A stretch of DNA of 64,000 nucleotides from contig NZ_CP033043.1 of NCBI RefSeq assembly GCF_003667825.1, positions 1,117,001-1,181,000 on the forward strand, read 5' to 3'. Origin of the DNA: Metabacillus litoralis (GTDB lineage: Bacteria; Bacillota; Bacilli; Bacillales; Bacillaceae). Of this stretch, positions 53,288 through 62,130 are shown piece after piece (positions within the stretch are counted from its first letter, which is position 1; every line of letters begins with the position of its first letter). The translations under genes and the position numbers were made by a program. The notes beneath the pieces were generated by a model, which searched no databases, was not told the origin of the DNA, and saw only the letters and a program-made list of their open reading frames with translations.

Positions 53288-54129
53288 TAACGGAAGTATT
53301 ACATCTTAAGAAGAAAAAGCGAAATCTATTTATTCAAACGGGTGTACTATTACTCATCTTGATTATGCTCCTTTTTTTCTTATCTTACCTATTTAATCCA
53401 CATGATCCATTAAAAGTAAGCACTGGTGAACGATTGCAGTCGCCAAGTATGGAGCATTTACTTGGAACAGATCAACTAGGTCGGGATATATTAGCGAGGT
53501 TAACAGAAGGTGCCCTCTACACATTGGGGATATCGGTTTTATCCATCTTTGTTTCTTTATTGATTGGCTTACCAGTTGGTGTTCTTTCAGGCTACTTCGG
53601 GAAAAAAATAGATCAATTATTCATGAGAGTTATTGATACGTTTGTTGCGTTCCCAGATTTTTTACTGGCAATCGCGATAACAGGATTACTTGGTCCTGGA
53701 ATTTGGAATGTGATGATTGCCATAATTTCAGTAAAGTGGGTAGGCTATGCTCGCTTAACACGTAGTATTGTTCTTACTGAAAAGCATAAGGACTATATTA
53801 CGATGTCAGCTTTTAGTGGAAGTTCCGTTTGGAAAATCATGACCCTGCATTTATTCAAACATATCCTTCCACAAGTGATTGTTTTAGCATCATTAGATAT
53901 AGGGAAAATTATTCTTCTTATTTCTTCCCTATCGTATATCGGGTTAGGAGCACAACCACCACTGCCAGAGTGGGGAGCAATGTTAAATGAAGGAAGGTTA
54001 TATTTTCAAACATCTCCAAGCTTAATTATTTTTCCCGGTCTAGCGATCATGCTTGTTGTTATGGCCTTTAATCTAATAGGAGATGGCTTGAGAGATAAAC
54101 TAGATGTTCAATCTAACAGAAAGGAGTAG
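53284..54129 (+). CDS. ABC permease (DppC/NikC/CntC type)
   Basis: A 281-residue partner permease. It has the DppC N-terminal motif HLLGTDQLGRDILARL, five or six membrane segments and an EAA loop (about 180). GTG 53284 overlaps the preceding stop in GTGA. It forms the channel with the previous protein. Confidence 0.92.
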   Translation: MITEVLHLKKKKRNLFIQTGVLLLILIMLLFFLSYLFNPHDPLKVSTGERLQSPSMEHLLGTDQLGRDILARLTEGALYTLGISVLSIFVSLLIGLPVGVLSGYFGKKIDQLFMRVIDTFVAFPDFLLAIAITGLLGPGIWNVMIAIISVKWVGYARLTRSIVLTEKHKDYITMSAFSGSSVWKIMTLHLFKHILPQVIVLASLDIGKIILLISSLSYIGLGAQPPLPEWGAMLNEGRLYFQTSPSLIIFPGLAIMLVVMAFNLIGDGLRDKLDVQSNRKE

Positions 54130-54136
54130 CTTTTAT

Positions 54137-55126
54137 ATGAATGTTCCTCTTTTAGAGATGAAAGAATTATGTATCGAAGTAAAACATACAAATCAAACAA
54201 TCATTCAATCTCTCTCGTTTACTATATATTCTGGAGATATGGTAGGCATTGTTGGGGAAAGTGGGAGTGGTAAGAGTGTTACCGCACAGGCAATTTTAGG
54301 CTACATTCCTACGTCGTTTAATATGAATGGCTCCATATTATTTGAGGGAGAATCGATTTCTTTTCAGAAAAAAAACAAGTTGATTGGGACTGAAATTTGT
54401 TATATTCCTCAAGACTATTCAAACGGCTTTTCACCTTTCTTTAAAATAGGCTCTCAAATGGATGAACAATTGGCCACACATACTTCTTTATCAAAAAAAC
54501 AGAGAAAGAAAAGAATTCTTGACATGCTAGAAAGAGTACAACTACCGGCTGAAAAAGTTTATTCATCTTATCACTTTGAACTTAGCGGCGGGCAGTTACA
54601 ACGAGTAGTTATTGCTTCTGCCATGATTCTTAATCCGAAGCTTCTCATATGTGATGAGATTACAACCGCATTAGACCCTAAAAATGCTGACCAAATTATG
54701 CAGCTTTTAAATGATTTGCAAACACAATACAATACCGCAATTATTTTTATTAGTCATCAGCTTCATCATGTGATGAACTATTGTGATCAACTTGCTGTTA
54801 TGTATGGTGGAGAATGGATGGAATACGGTCTAACAAATGAGATTAAAAAGAACCCTACACATCCGTATACAAAACTACTTTTGAATACAATCCCAACGTT
54901 TGAGGCAGATGCTGATTATCTTCAACTTATTCCTGGAGAACCTGGTGAAGTGAATCGTGAAGGCTGTCCATTTGCAACAAGATGTCCTTATTGTGAACCC
55001 GTTTGCCTTCATTCACAAGTTACATTAAAGGGAACACCCCTTCATCAAGTAGCTTGTCACCTTGTGAATACGAAAGAAGGCGAGGGAACGACAAGTGACT
55101 CTATTAAAAGTCCAGTCTATATCTAA
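54137..55126 (+). CDS. ABC ATPase (DppD/CntD type)
   Basis: A 329-residue ATPase: Walker A GESGSGKS, signature LSGGQLQRV, Walker B LLICDEITTALDP, and the C-terminal oligopeptide-type Cys region (GCPFATRCPYCEPVC) that often binds an Fe-S cluster. ATG 54137 with AAGGAG upstream is preferred over an earlier in-frame ATG at 54104 inside the previous gene. The end overlaps the next gene by 32 bases. Confidence 0.92.
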   Translation: MNVPLLEMKELCIEVKHTNQTIIQSLSFTIYSGDMVGIVGESGSGKSVTAQAILGYIPTSFNMNGSILFEGESISFQKKNKLIGTEICYIPQDYSNGFSPFFKIGSQMDEQLATHTSLSKKQRKKRILDMLERVQLPAEKVYSSYHFELSGGQLQRVVIASAMILNPKLLICDEITTALDPKNADQIMQLLNDLQTQYNTAIIFISHQLHHVMNYCDQLAVMYGGEWMEYGLTNEIKKNPTHPYTKLLLNTIPTFEADADYLQLIPGEPGEVNREGCPFATRCPYCEPVCLHSQVTLKGTPLHQVACHLVNTKEGEGTTSDSIKSPVYI

Positions 55127-55856
55127 AAACTACGGTAAACTACCCGCTCTTGACAATATTGCTTTTTCTATAAGTGAAGGAACAGCGTTAGGAGTTGTAG
55201 GGGAGAGTGGGAGTGGCAAAAGTACTCTTATCAAGAGCATATTAAGTATGGAAAGCATCCATTCCGGTCGGATTCTTTTTTTAAATCAAGATATTCATAA
55301 GTTAAAAGGTAAGCAGAAAAGAGAGTTGTATAAAGATATTCAAATCATTATGCAGGATCCTTCTACTTCATTGAATGCTAAGCTTCCAGTATGGAGAAGT
55401 ATGGTTGAACCAATAAGTAATTTCCGTGATCGAAAAGATACCTTATACCCTAATCTTTCTTTATTTGACATTGCCAAAAAACTTGGCAAAATGGTTGGAT
55501 TAAAAGAGGAGCACCTTACTAAATATCCTCATGAGCTTAGCGGTGGTCAAAAGCAACGGGTTTCTATTGCTAGAGGGATTAGTCTTCATCCAAGATTACT
55601 TATATTAGATGAGCCCACCTCAAGCCTTGATGTTTCCATTCAAGCTCAAATTCTAATGCTGTTAAAATCTCTTAAAAAAGAATTGCAAACTTCATTTTTA
55701 TTTGTTTCACACGATCTAAAGGCTGTACGTTTTTTATGTGATGAGATAGTAGTTTTAAAAGAAGGAAAGCTATTGGAACGCTTTTCTTCCGACGATATAT
55801 TACAAGAAGAACGTCATGATTATACAAAACAACTAGTAAGGTATACTGCTTTATAA
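55095..55856 (+). CDS. ABC ATPase (CntF-like, short)
   Basis: A 253-residue ATPase: Walker A GESGSGKST, signature LSGGQKQRV, Walker B LLILDEPTSSLDV. It lacks the C-terminal Cys-rich extension of its partner, which is normal for the F-type second ATPase of nickel and metallophore importers. GTG 55095 lies inside the previous gene. The MATE gene follows 23 bases later. Confidence 0.92.
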   Translation: MTLLKVQSISKNYGKLPALDNIAFSISEGTALGVVGESGSGKSTLIKSILSMESIHSGRILFLNQDIHKLKGKQKRELYKDIQIIMQDPSTSLNAKLPVWRSMVEPISNFRDRKDTLYPNLSLFDIAKKLGKMVGLKEEHLTKYPHELSGGQKQRVSIARGISLHPRLLILDEPTSSLDVSIQAQILMLLKSLKKELQTSFLFVSHDLKAVRFLCDEIVVLKEGKLLERFSSDDILQEERHDYTKQLVRYTAL

Positions 55857-55879
55857 AGCTAGCTAAGAAGGAGAAAGTA

Positions 55880-57226
55880 ATGAAATCTGTGTTAACTTCA
55901 GCTCCTTTACATAAAGGGAGCATTTTTACACATCGTGAATACTTAACATTAGCAATTCCCCTGATCATATCAGGGATCTCTACACCAATTTTAGGTGCTG
56001 TTGATACAGCTGTTGTAGGAAGATTGCCCGATGCATCAGCAATTGGTGCAGTAGCACTTGGAGCTGTTATATTTAATACGATGTATTGGTTGCTTGGTTT
56101 TTTACGCGTAAGTACAACAGGACTTACCTCACAAGCAAATGGGGCAAATGATGCTAAGGAAATGGCTTTAGCTTGTTTGCGTCCTATGTTTTTGGCTGTA
56201 CTTATAGGATCGTTATTTATCATTTTACAGATTCCGATTTTAAAGCTCTCACTCTACTTATTTGGTACCTCAGAATCAGTAGGAGACCTTGTTTCTACTT
56301 ATTTTTCGATTCGAATTTGGGGAGCTCCTTTTGCCCTTTTAAATTATGTTTTGATTGGATGGCTGATGGGGTTAGGTAAGGTAAAGCTTTCGTTAAGCAC
56401 TCAAATTACAATGAATGTGCTAAACATTGTGTTAGATCTCTTATTTGTTCTCGTGTTTGGTCTAGGAGTGGCTGGGGTAGCCTATGCAACGGTAATAGCG
56501 GAAATTAGTGCTATTTTCATCGGTTTATTCTTTATGATTCGTACAAAGTTAATTGACTTATCAATGATTCAATGGAGAATCTTAATTGAAAAAGCCCCTT
56601 TAGTGAAAATGCTCAAAGTAAATCGAGATTTTTTTCTACGCTCAATTTGCTTGTTAACAATGACAGTTACCTTTACAACAATAGGTGCAAGACTGGGAGA
56701 AACAGCATTAGCGGCTAATGCGATATTATTGCAAATTCATTATTTGATGGCCTATTTACTTGGAGGGTTTGCAAACGCTTCTAGTATTGTAGTCGGAAGA
56801 TCCATTGGTAGTAAGCAGTTTCCTCTTTTCAAGCGAGCGTTATCACTATCTCTATTTTGGGGAACTCTATCAGCTTGTTTATTATCGTTAATAATGCTGC
56901 TGTTTGATGAGAGTATCTTCAAAATTTTCACATCTATTGAAGAAGTAAACAATGCTGTTATAGAGTTAGGAATTTGGATGGTCATTTATCCAATCGCTGG
57001 TTTTTGGGCACTTCAATTGGAAGGGATCTTCGCAGGAGCGACAGATGCTAAATCGGTTCGAAACTCAATCTTCTATGCGTTGCTTGCGTTTGTTATCGTA
57101 ATCCTCATATATGGTAGAGATATTACTCCACACGAACTATGGTTGTCATTTACTGTGTTTACTTTGGGTCGAACAGTATTTTTATCGATGTATGTTAGGA
57201 AGATTGAGAGAAGTAACTTTAGGTAG
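55880..57226 (+). CDS. MATE-family efflux transporter (DinF-like)
   Basis: A 448-residue, 12-segment MATE exporter in the DinF branch: LAIPLIISGISTPILGAVDTAVVGRL near residue 22, FLRVSTTGLTSQANGA, and WLMGLGKVKLSLSTQI. Members extrude cationic drugs or small metabolites with Na+ or H+. AAGGAGAAAG lies before ATG 55880, 23 bases after the importer, so it is probably co-transcribed. In staphylococci the matching operon has an MFS exporter (CntE) for the metallophore; a MATE here could play that role. That is inference. Confidence 0.9.
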   Translation: MKSVLTSAPLHKGSIFTHREYLTLAIPLIISGISTPILGAVDTAVVGRLPDASAIGAVALGAVIFNTMYWLLGFLRVSTTGLTSQANGANDAKEMALACLRPMFLAVLIGSLFIILQIPILKLSLYLFGTSESVGDLVSTYFSIRIWGAPFALLNYVLIGWLMGLGKVKLSLSTQITMNVLNIVLDLLFVLVFGLGVAGVAYATVIAEISAIFIGLFFMIRTKLIDLSMIQWRILIEKAPLVKMLKVNRDFFLRSICLLTMTVTFTTIGARLGETALAANAILLQIHYLMAYLLGGFANASSIVVGRSIGSKQFPLFKRALSLSLFWGTLSACLLSLIMLLFDESIFKIFTSIEEVNNAVIELGIWMVIYPIAGFWALQLEGIFAGATDAKSVRNSIFYALLAFVIVILIYGRDITPHELWLSFTVFTLGRTVFLSMYVRKIERSNFR

Positions 57227-57271
57227 AATGTTCAATTAGAGAGCATTTTACTTGTAAATATAATGTGTATT

Positions 57272-57307
57272 GTCCTTCATAGTAGTCTAGTTGAAGGACT
57301 TTTTTTG
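57272..57307 (+). terminator. Terminator of the metal importer/MATE operon
   Basis: GTCCTTCA and TGAAGGAC form an 8-bp stem with a 12-base loop, followed by seven T. Confidence 0.88.
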
Positions 57308-57511
57308 ATCTAAAAAGTTTAATTCTTCAGTGTTATTAAACTCACAGGTGTAGCCACTTTTTCTTTCCTCTATCTATCCTAGTAACTATTATAAGCAATT
57401 AAACCCATTGTAATTGATACCAAAATATGACACAATTTGATAGATTTCCAGGTAAACTAGTAATAATTGTTATTTTAGATGATAATTCTATTAAAATTGG
57501 GTGAGGGTAAT

Positions 57512-58252
57512 ATGAGAAATGTGTTTTGGATTTTTTCTGCATTATTAATTATTTATGGACTAGCATCATTGTGGACAAATAGAATAAACATTGGAATTGT
57601 ATTTATTCTATTTTTGGGAATGATTTGTTTAGTAGTTAGTATTTATTTTAAGAAGTTAAAACAATATGTACAAAAAAGAAAAAAGCTTAAAAGAACGATA
57701 TTTATTGTTTTATCCATAGGACTACTTACAGCAGCAAGTTTAGAAGCATTACTATTAAGCGGGATGATTGAAAAGCAGCCTAAAAGCGTTGACTATATTC
57801 TCGTTTTTGGTGCTGGAGTAAAAAATGGTTCCCCAACCCCAGTGTTAAAAAATCGTTTGCAAAAAGCAATTGACATGCATGGTAAATATCCAGAATCAAG
57901 CATAATCGTATCTGGGGGACTTGATACTGGTGAGCAATATACGGAAGCTTTTGTTATGAAGGAATACCTTATTATTAATGGTATACCGGAGCAATTAATA
58001 ATGATGGAGGATAAAGCAACAAGTACAAAGGAAAATGCTGATTTCAGTCAAAAGCTAATGTCAGGGAAATCACAAGAAGTAATGGTTGTAACTAGTGATT
58101 ATCATTTATTTCGTGCAAGTTATTATGCAAATAAAGCCGGACTTACTCCATATCGTGCGGGAGCCCCTATTCCACTAAGTATTGTTCCTCTTACACATTT
58201 ACGAGAAATGATGGGGATAGGGAAAATGTTGGTGGAAGATGTACTTGATTAA
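57512..58252 (+). CDS. YdcF/SanA-family (DUF218) membrane protein
   Basis: A 246-residue protein with two or three N-terminal membrane segments (about 3-80) and a DUF218 domain (about 90-230): DYILVFGAGVKNG, LKNRLQKAIDMH, IIVSGGLDTGEQYTEA, DKATSTKENADFS and VVTSDYHLFRASYYA. Relatives affect envelope integrity (SanA) or bind AdoMet (YdcF). ATG 57512 follows GAGGG; the upstream frame has no site. Single gene. Confidence 0.88.
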   Translation: MRNVFWIFSALLIIYGLASLWTNRINIGIVFILFLGMICLVVSIYFKKLKQYVQKRKKLKRTIFIVLSIGLLTAASLEALLLSGMIEKQPKSVDYILVFGAGVKNGSPTPVLKNRLQKAIDMHGKYPESSIIVSGGLDTGEQYTEAFVMKEYLIINGIPEQLIMMEDKATSTKENADFSQKLMSGKSQEVMVVTSDYHLFRASYYANKAGLTPYRAGAPIPLSIVPLTHLREMMGIGKMLVEDVLD

Positions 58253-58338
58253 TCAGGAAGCAAACTTTTGATTTATATCGAATAGTAAGGCCACATCTAC
58301 ATGAAAATGAATAAATCTTTGGGAAAAGGACGTATTAC

Positions 58339-59040
58339 ATGAGAAGAAAGTTAATAGTGACCGGTGCATTGATCCTTTCTATTGCACTTTTACTTACAGG
58401 TGCATATAAACTAATGAACTTAAGGAATTATCAAGTTTTCGGTGATTTAATAAATAGTGTTCAGACGAAAGAAAAGGTAGTAGCCCTTACTTTTGATGAT
58501 GGACCAACTGATAAGATTGAGAAGATTTTACCACTATTAGAAGAATATAATGCGAAAGCTACATTCTTCTTAATTGGTAGTGAACTAGAAAAGAATATGG
58601 ATCTCGGACAAAAGATAGTGAAAGCAGGACATGATATTGGTAATCATACTTATTCCCATGAACGGATGATATTCAAAAAAATGTCATTTATTAAGGACGA
58701 AATAACAAAGACAAATGAGTTGATTCGTCAAACTGGATATAGGGGAGAAATTGATTTTCGACCTCCAAATGGGAAGAAATTAATTGCATTGCCATATTAC
58801 TTAGATAAGGAAAACATTGAGACAATCATGTGGGACCTTGAACCTGATACCTACAATTCATCTCGTTCAGAAAAAATTTCGTATGTGAAAAACAATATAA
58901 AACCAGGCTCAATTCTCTTACTTCATCCAATGTACGATGAAGATGAACTACAAACGCTTGAAGGAATTTTAAAAGCTTTATCAGAAGAAGGCTATTCGTT
59001 TACAACTGTTAATGAATTGCAAAGTATAAACGGGAGCTGA
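58339..59040 (+). CDS. Polysaccharide deacetylase
   Basis: A 233-residue NodB-homology deacetylase with an N-terminal membrane anchor (about 5-24). Motifs: TFDDGPTD (catalytic Asp and metal Asp), HTYSHE (metal His pair), RPPNGKK, WDLEPDT and LLHPM. It probably removes acetyl groups from peptidoglycan or a cell-wall polymer outside the membrane. No clear ribosome site beyond AAAAGGAC lies before ATG 58339. The gene is 86 bases after the YdcF gene and may be co-transcribed. Confidence 0.94.
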   Translation: MRRKLIVTGALILSIALLLTGAYKLMNLRNYQVFGDLINSVQTKEKVVALTFDDGPTDKIEKILPLLEEYNAKATFFLIGSELEKNMDLGQKIVKAGHDIGNHTYSHERMIFKKMSFIKDEITKTNELIRQTGYRGEIDFRPPNGKKLIALPYYLDKENIETIMWDLEPDTYNSSRSEKISYVKNNIKPGSILLLHPMYDEDELQTLEGILKALSEEGYSFTTVNELQSINGS

Positions 59041-59057
59041 ACTAAGAAAATGAAAGA

Positions 59058-59090
59058 GGAGTAAATACTACAAAGTGTTTACTCCTTTTT
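59058..59090. terminator. Bidirectional terminator
   Basis: AGGAGTAAATACT and AGTGTTTACTCCT form a stem with one mismatch and a T tail. It overlaps the 3' end of the minus-strand SAP gene. Confidence 0.8.
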
Positions 59091-59666
59091 ATGTATACTA
59101 ACGTGTGAGGATTTGTATTTATTATCTCCCGGTAGAGTTTTTATGGTGTTCCATGCATCTATCGCATCTTTTCGACGTTTTCCCTTATTGGTCGGATCTT
59201 GATAGAAATCTCTTATGAATTGATTATATTCAAATTGTGGCGAGAGCTCTTTAGTAAATGAAGGATCTTTTTTGCGTTCTTCTTCTTCATACCAGGCGTT
59301 AACGACATCTTTGAATGTTTTCCCAGCATTGTTTTTAAAAAAGTTCTGTATGTAAGTTGAAAAATGAAATTTTTTACCAATTTCTTTTGTGAAAAACTCT
59401 CTAATATCTTGGCTGCATCTGTGATTTGAAATAATGACAGTATCCAAAGAGAGAGAATCATATTGCTTTGTTTTTGAACTTTTTTTCTTATGAGCTTTAG
59501 GTATAACACCACTTGTTAGAAACATGATAATTCTTTCCGTTAATTCTATTTTTGATCCATATGATGGTATACCAACTTCTTTACAGAAAGTAGCGAGCTC
59601 TTCTTTTAGCCAATAGTAATTTTTAAAATCCTCTATGTTCATTTCTTTACATAACTTTGGTCTCAT
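59079..59666 (-). CDS. SAP-domain protein (DUF6434-like)
   Basis: A 195-residue basic protein. The first 70 residues contain a SAP-like helix-turn-helix (LKEELATFCKEVGIPSYGSKIELTERI) typical of DNA or RNA binding. The rest has two helical units with the recurring pattern IQNFFKNNAGKTFKDVVNAW and IRDFYQDPTNKGKRRKDAIDAW, an internal duplication. It is probably a nucleic-acid-binding protein; role unknown. The start ATG 59666 has GAGGAG 11 bases upstream. Confidence 0.82.
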   Translation of the reverse strand: MRPKLCKEMNIEDFKNYYWLKEELATFCKEVGIPSYGSKIELTERIIMFLTSGVIPKAHKKKSSKTKQYDSLSLDTVIISNHRCSQDIREFFTKEIGKKFHFSTYIQNFFKNNAGKTFKDVVNAWYEEEERKKDPSFTKELSPQFEYNQFIRDFYQDPTNKGKRRKDAIDAWNTIKTLPGDNKYKSSHVSIHKKE

Positions 59667-59833
59667 GCTTTATTTAACTCCTCTACAAAATAACCATAAA
59701 ATCGAACTTATGTTCTATTGTATAGAAAATAATGGATTTGTACAAGGGGAAAATAATATATGAAGTTTATTTTTTATGCTATACCACCTTCCATAAGCTA
59801 TAATAAAATAATAATTATTTTAAGGGGGAACTA

Positions 59834-61177
59834 ATGAATACAAATAGAGAAACATGGTCATCGAAATTTGGTTTTATCATGTCCTCAGCAGGGGCAGCAA
59901 TAGGACTTGGGGCAATATGGAAATTCCCCTATGTAGCAGGTACGAGTGGTGGTGGAGCTTTTTTATTACTCTTTATTCTGTTTACTGTTCTAATAGGTTT
60001 ACCGATGCTAATCTCAGAATTTATTATTGGACGTGGGGCTCAAAGTGAAGCTGTTTCCGCTTATAAAAAACTAGCACCAAACAGTTTGTGGACAATTATT
60101 GGACCATTAGGAGTGATTGGCTGCTTTTTATTGCTTTCTTTTTACGCAGTAGTTGGAGGCTGGGTGCTAATTTATACGATAATGGCAATCGGTGGCCGTG
60201 TGATAGAACCTAATGCAAGTTATCCAGAATTATTTGGTAGCATTACAGGATCACCACTTATTACACTTCTAGGTTTAGCTGTATTTTTACTTATAAACAT
60301 GATTGTTATATCAGTAGGAATTAAAAATGGGATTGAAAAAGCAAGTAAGTATATGATGCCGATTTTGTTTCTTCTATTTTTAATTTTGGTTGTTAGAGCA
60401 TTAACATTAGAAGGTGCATTGGAGGGAGTACGATTTTTCTTACAGCCTGACTTTACAAAAATCACTGCTGAATCTGTTCTATATGCACTTGGACAATCCT
60501 TCTTTGCATTAGCAGTTGGTTTTTCATGCATGGTTACATATAGTTCCTACTTAGAAAAAAAAGTGAGCATTCCATCCTCTGCAAGTACAGTTGTTGTCAT
60601 GAATATTCTAGTATCGTTACTAGCAGGTCTCGCTATTTTTCCAGTTGTTTTTGCGTTTGGATTAGAACCAGCTGAAGGTCCGGGGTTGCTATTTATGGTG
60701 CTACCTGCTGTTTTTTCGCAAATGCCTTTGGGTGAGTTGTTTCTAGCTATATTTCTTTTGCTTTTCTTATTTGCAACCTTAACATCATCGTTTAGCTTAT
60801 TAGAAATTATCGTTTCAGCATTCACTGACAATAAAAGGTCAACACGTAAAAGAACAGCATGGCTATCTGGAGTTGTTGTGTTTTTTGCGGGAATTCCTGC
60901 AGCATTATCTTTTAGCAAACTACAGAACTTTCATGTTTTCGGAAAAACAATATTTGATGCTACTGATTTCTTGGTTAGTAATATTATGTTACCGTTAGGC
61001 TGCCTACTTATTGCTCTTTTTATCTCCATTAAAATGAATAAACAGTTAGTAGAAGCAGAGTTTGGTATAGGTCATTCACTTTCGCCTATCTTATTTAAAG
61101 TATGGAGATTTCTAATGAAATGGGTAGTACCACTTACCATTGTTATTGTATTTTTAAGTACACTCGGTATTATTTAG
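59834..61177 (+). CDS. NSS-family Na+-dependent transporter
   Basis: A 447-residue neurotransmitter:sodium symporter with 11 segments. The N-terminal SKFGFIMSSAGAAIGLGAIWKFPYVAGTSGGGAF is the family signature, including the unwound helix-1 Na+ and substrate site; YSSYLEKKVSIP is near residue 235. It resembles B. subtilis YhdH/YocR, predicted amino-acid carriers. AAGGGGGAAC precedes ATG 59834 and a TATAAT (59799-59804) lies nearby. Confidence 0.93.
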   Translation: MNTNRETWSSKFGFIMSSAGAAIGLGAIWKFPYVAGTSGGGAFLLLFILFTVLIGLPMLISEFIIGRGAQSEAVSAYKKLAPNSLWTIIGPLGVIGCFLLLSFYAVVGGWVLIYTIMAIGGRVIEPNASYPELFGSITGSPLITLLGLAVFLLINMIVISVGIKNGIEKASKYMMPILFLLFLILVVRALTLEGALEGVRFFLQPDFTKITAESVLYALGQSFFALAVGFSCMVTYSSYLEKKVSIPSSASTVVVMNILVSLLAGLAIFPVVFAFGLEPAEGPGLLFMVLPAVFSQMPLGELFLAIFLLLFLFATLTSSFSLLEIIVSAFTDNKRSTRKRTAWLSGVVVFFAGIPAALSFSKLQNFHVFGKTIFDATDFLVSNIMLPLGCLLIALFISIKMNKQLVEAEFGIGHSLSPILFKVWRFLMKWVVPLTIVIVFLSTLGII

Positions 61178-61795
61178 TAATAAACATATTAAATAAGACC
61201 GATGTCTGTATTCAAAAGGGGTTTGAGGTTTTGAAGTACAAAATTAGAAATAACCGTACTATTCGAACGGCCATTTGCACTTACATTAACAGATAATTTT
61301 ATTAGTAAAAATTCTTGGAACATTGTAATTGTGTCTCCAAGCATTTTTTATACTAAATTTGAAAATAAACGGAAAAGTTCCGTTTAAATAGGGAAATACC
61401 AACATTTTCGACAAAATAAGGGGAGTTTTTCCGCTTATATGAATCTATTCTTTAGATTTAGTTATATATATAGAAGTTAACCGGAATATATCCGCTTATA
61501 ACGGCTTCTTAAGCACCTACCATATACCTTAAACGGAATTTCTCCGCCTATCAATTCCTATACCTCTACGAACAGTATCTTTTTCTTTTTTGTACTTAAA
61601 GAAAGAAATACTTATTTGTTCTTTTGTTTATAAGGATATTTTTTTATTGATAAACGATAAAAACATACCTATAATTAATAAGGTAACTGAATTTGAAATA
61701 CATAATAAGGTGGAGATAAAACTTGTCGGTTTTATTCATTCTGGGTGTTATGGCAATCCTTTTCATGCTGTTGCGGTGATTGTGAGTGTAATTGT
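61178..61795 (+). other. Gene-poor stretch with a degenerate inverted-repeat array
   Basis: No convincing gene in about 600 bases. It holds four copies of a CGGAA/TCCG element (61367-61385, 61419-61438, 61479-61498, 61531-61550), reported below. Near the end, GGTGGAG precedes a TTG at 61723 that opens an 18-residue hydrophobic frame (MSVLFILGVMAILFMLLR), which could be a tiny peptide or the start of a broken gene. Confidence 0.6.
61367..61550. repeat. Four CGGAA-TCCG elements at 52-60 base spacing
   Basis: Element 1 AAACGGAAAAGTTCCGTTT is a perfect 8-bp inverted repeat around AAG. Elements 2-4 (AGGGGAGTTTTTCCGCTTAT, AACCGGAATATATCCGCTTA, AAACGGAATTTCTCCGCCTA) keep the form with decay. Spacings between starts are 52, 60 and 52 bases. 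Confidence 0.7.
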
Positions 61796-62050
61796 ATGAG
61801 CATGATCAATTATGCTTGGGAAGGTACAAAGTTAACCCGTTTGAAAATGGGGGCAGTTGGCAGTAGTTTCTACCTGATTTTAACGATAGTCTTTTTCTAT
61901 TTTTTAGTTAGATTAGAGCCTCTTTACCCTGGTGAAGATACGTTTATGAGAGCAGTCGGATTCATGTTTGCCATAATTGTTACTTCTGTTGCCTTTGTTA
62001 CATGTTTTATTATGACTGGTTTATCTAAAAGAAAAAATTTGAACATTTAA
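61796..62050 (+). CDS. Small two-segment membrane protein
   Basis: An 84-residue protein with two membrane segments (about 22-42 and 53-75) and a basic C-terminal tail (SKRKNLNI). The start may be ATG 61796 or ATG 61802; the ribosome site is weak, and an upstream frame ends across this ATG (ATGA), hinting at coupling. I do not recognise a family. It ends at a strong terminator shared with the convergent LysM gene. Confidence 0.6.
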   Translation: MSMINYAWEGTKLTRLKMGAVGSSFYLILTIVFFYFLVRLEPLYPGEDTFMRAVGFMFAIIVTSVAFVTCFIMTGLSKRKNLNI

Positions 62051-62066
62051 TTATAAATAAATAATG

Positions 62067-62101
62067 AAAAAAGGAGCTGCTGAAATAAGCGGCTCCTTTT
62101 T
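62067..62101. terminator. Bidirectional terminator
   Basis: AAAAAGGAGC and GCTCCTTTTT form the main stem, extended by GCT/AGC, between convergent genes. Confidence 0.9.
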
Positions 62102-62130
62102 CTATTCATATATGCAACAAATCTAGCATT

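Noticed and set aside
50812..57226. Complete metallophore biosynthesis and transport locus
   Set aside because: No opine or nicotianamine-type synthase gene lies beside the importer. Only transport genes are present, so synthesis is not claimed.
61367..61550. CRISPR array
   Set aside because: The repeats are short, palindromic and degenerate, spacers are not set off by identical repeats, and no cas gene is near.
61590..61799. A 69-residue open frame upstream of the small membrane protein
   Set aside because: No ribosome site at its start, AT-driven composition with Ile/Lys runs, and it crosses a more convincing short frame with a GGTGGAG site. I treat it as chance.
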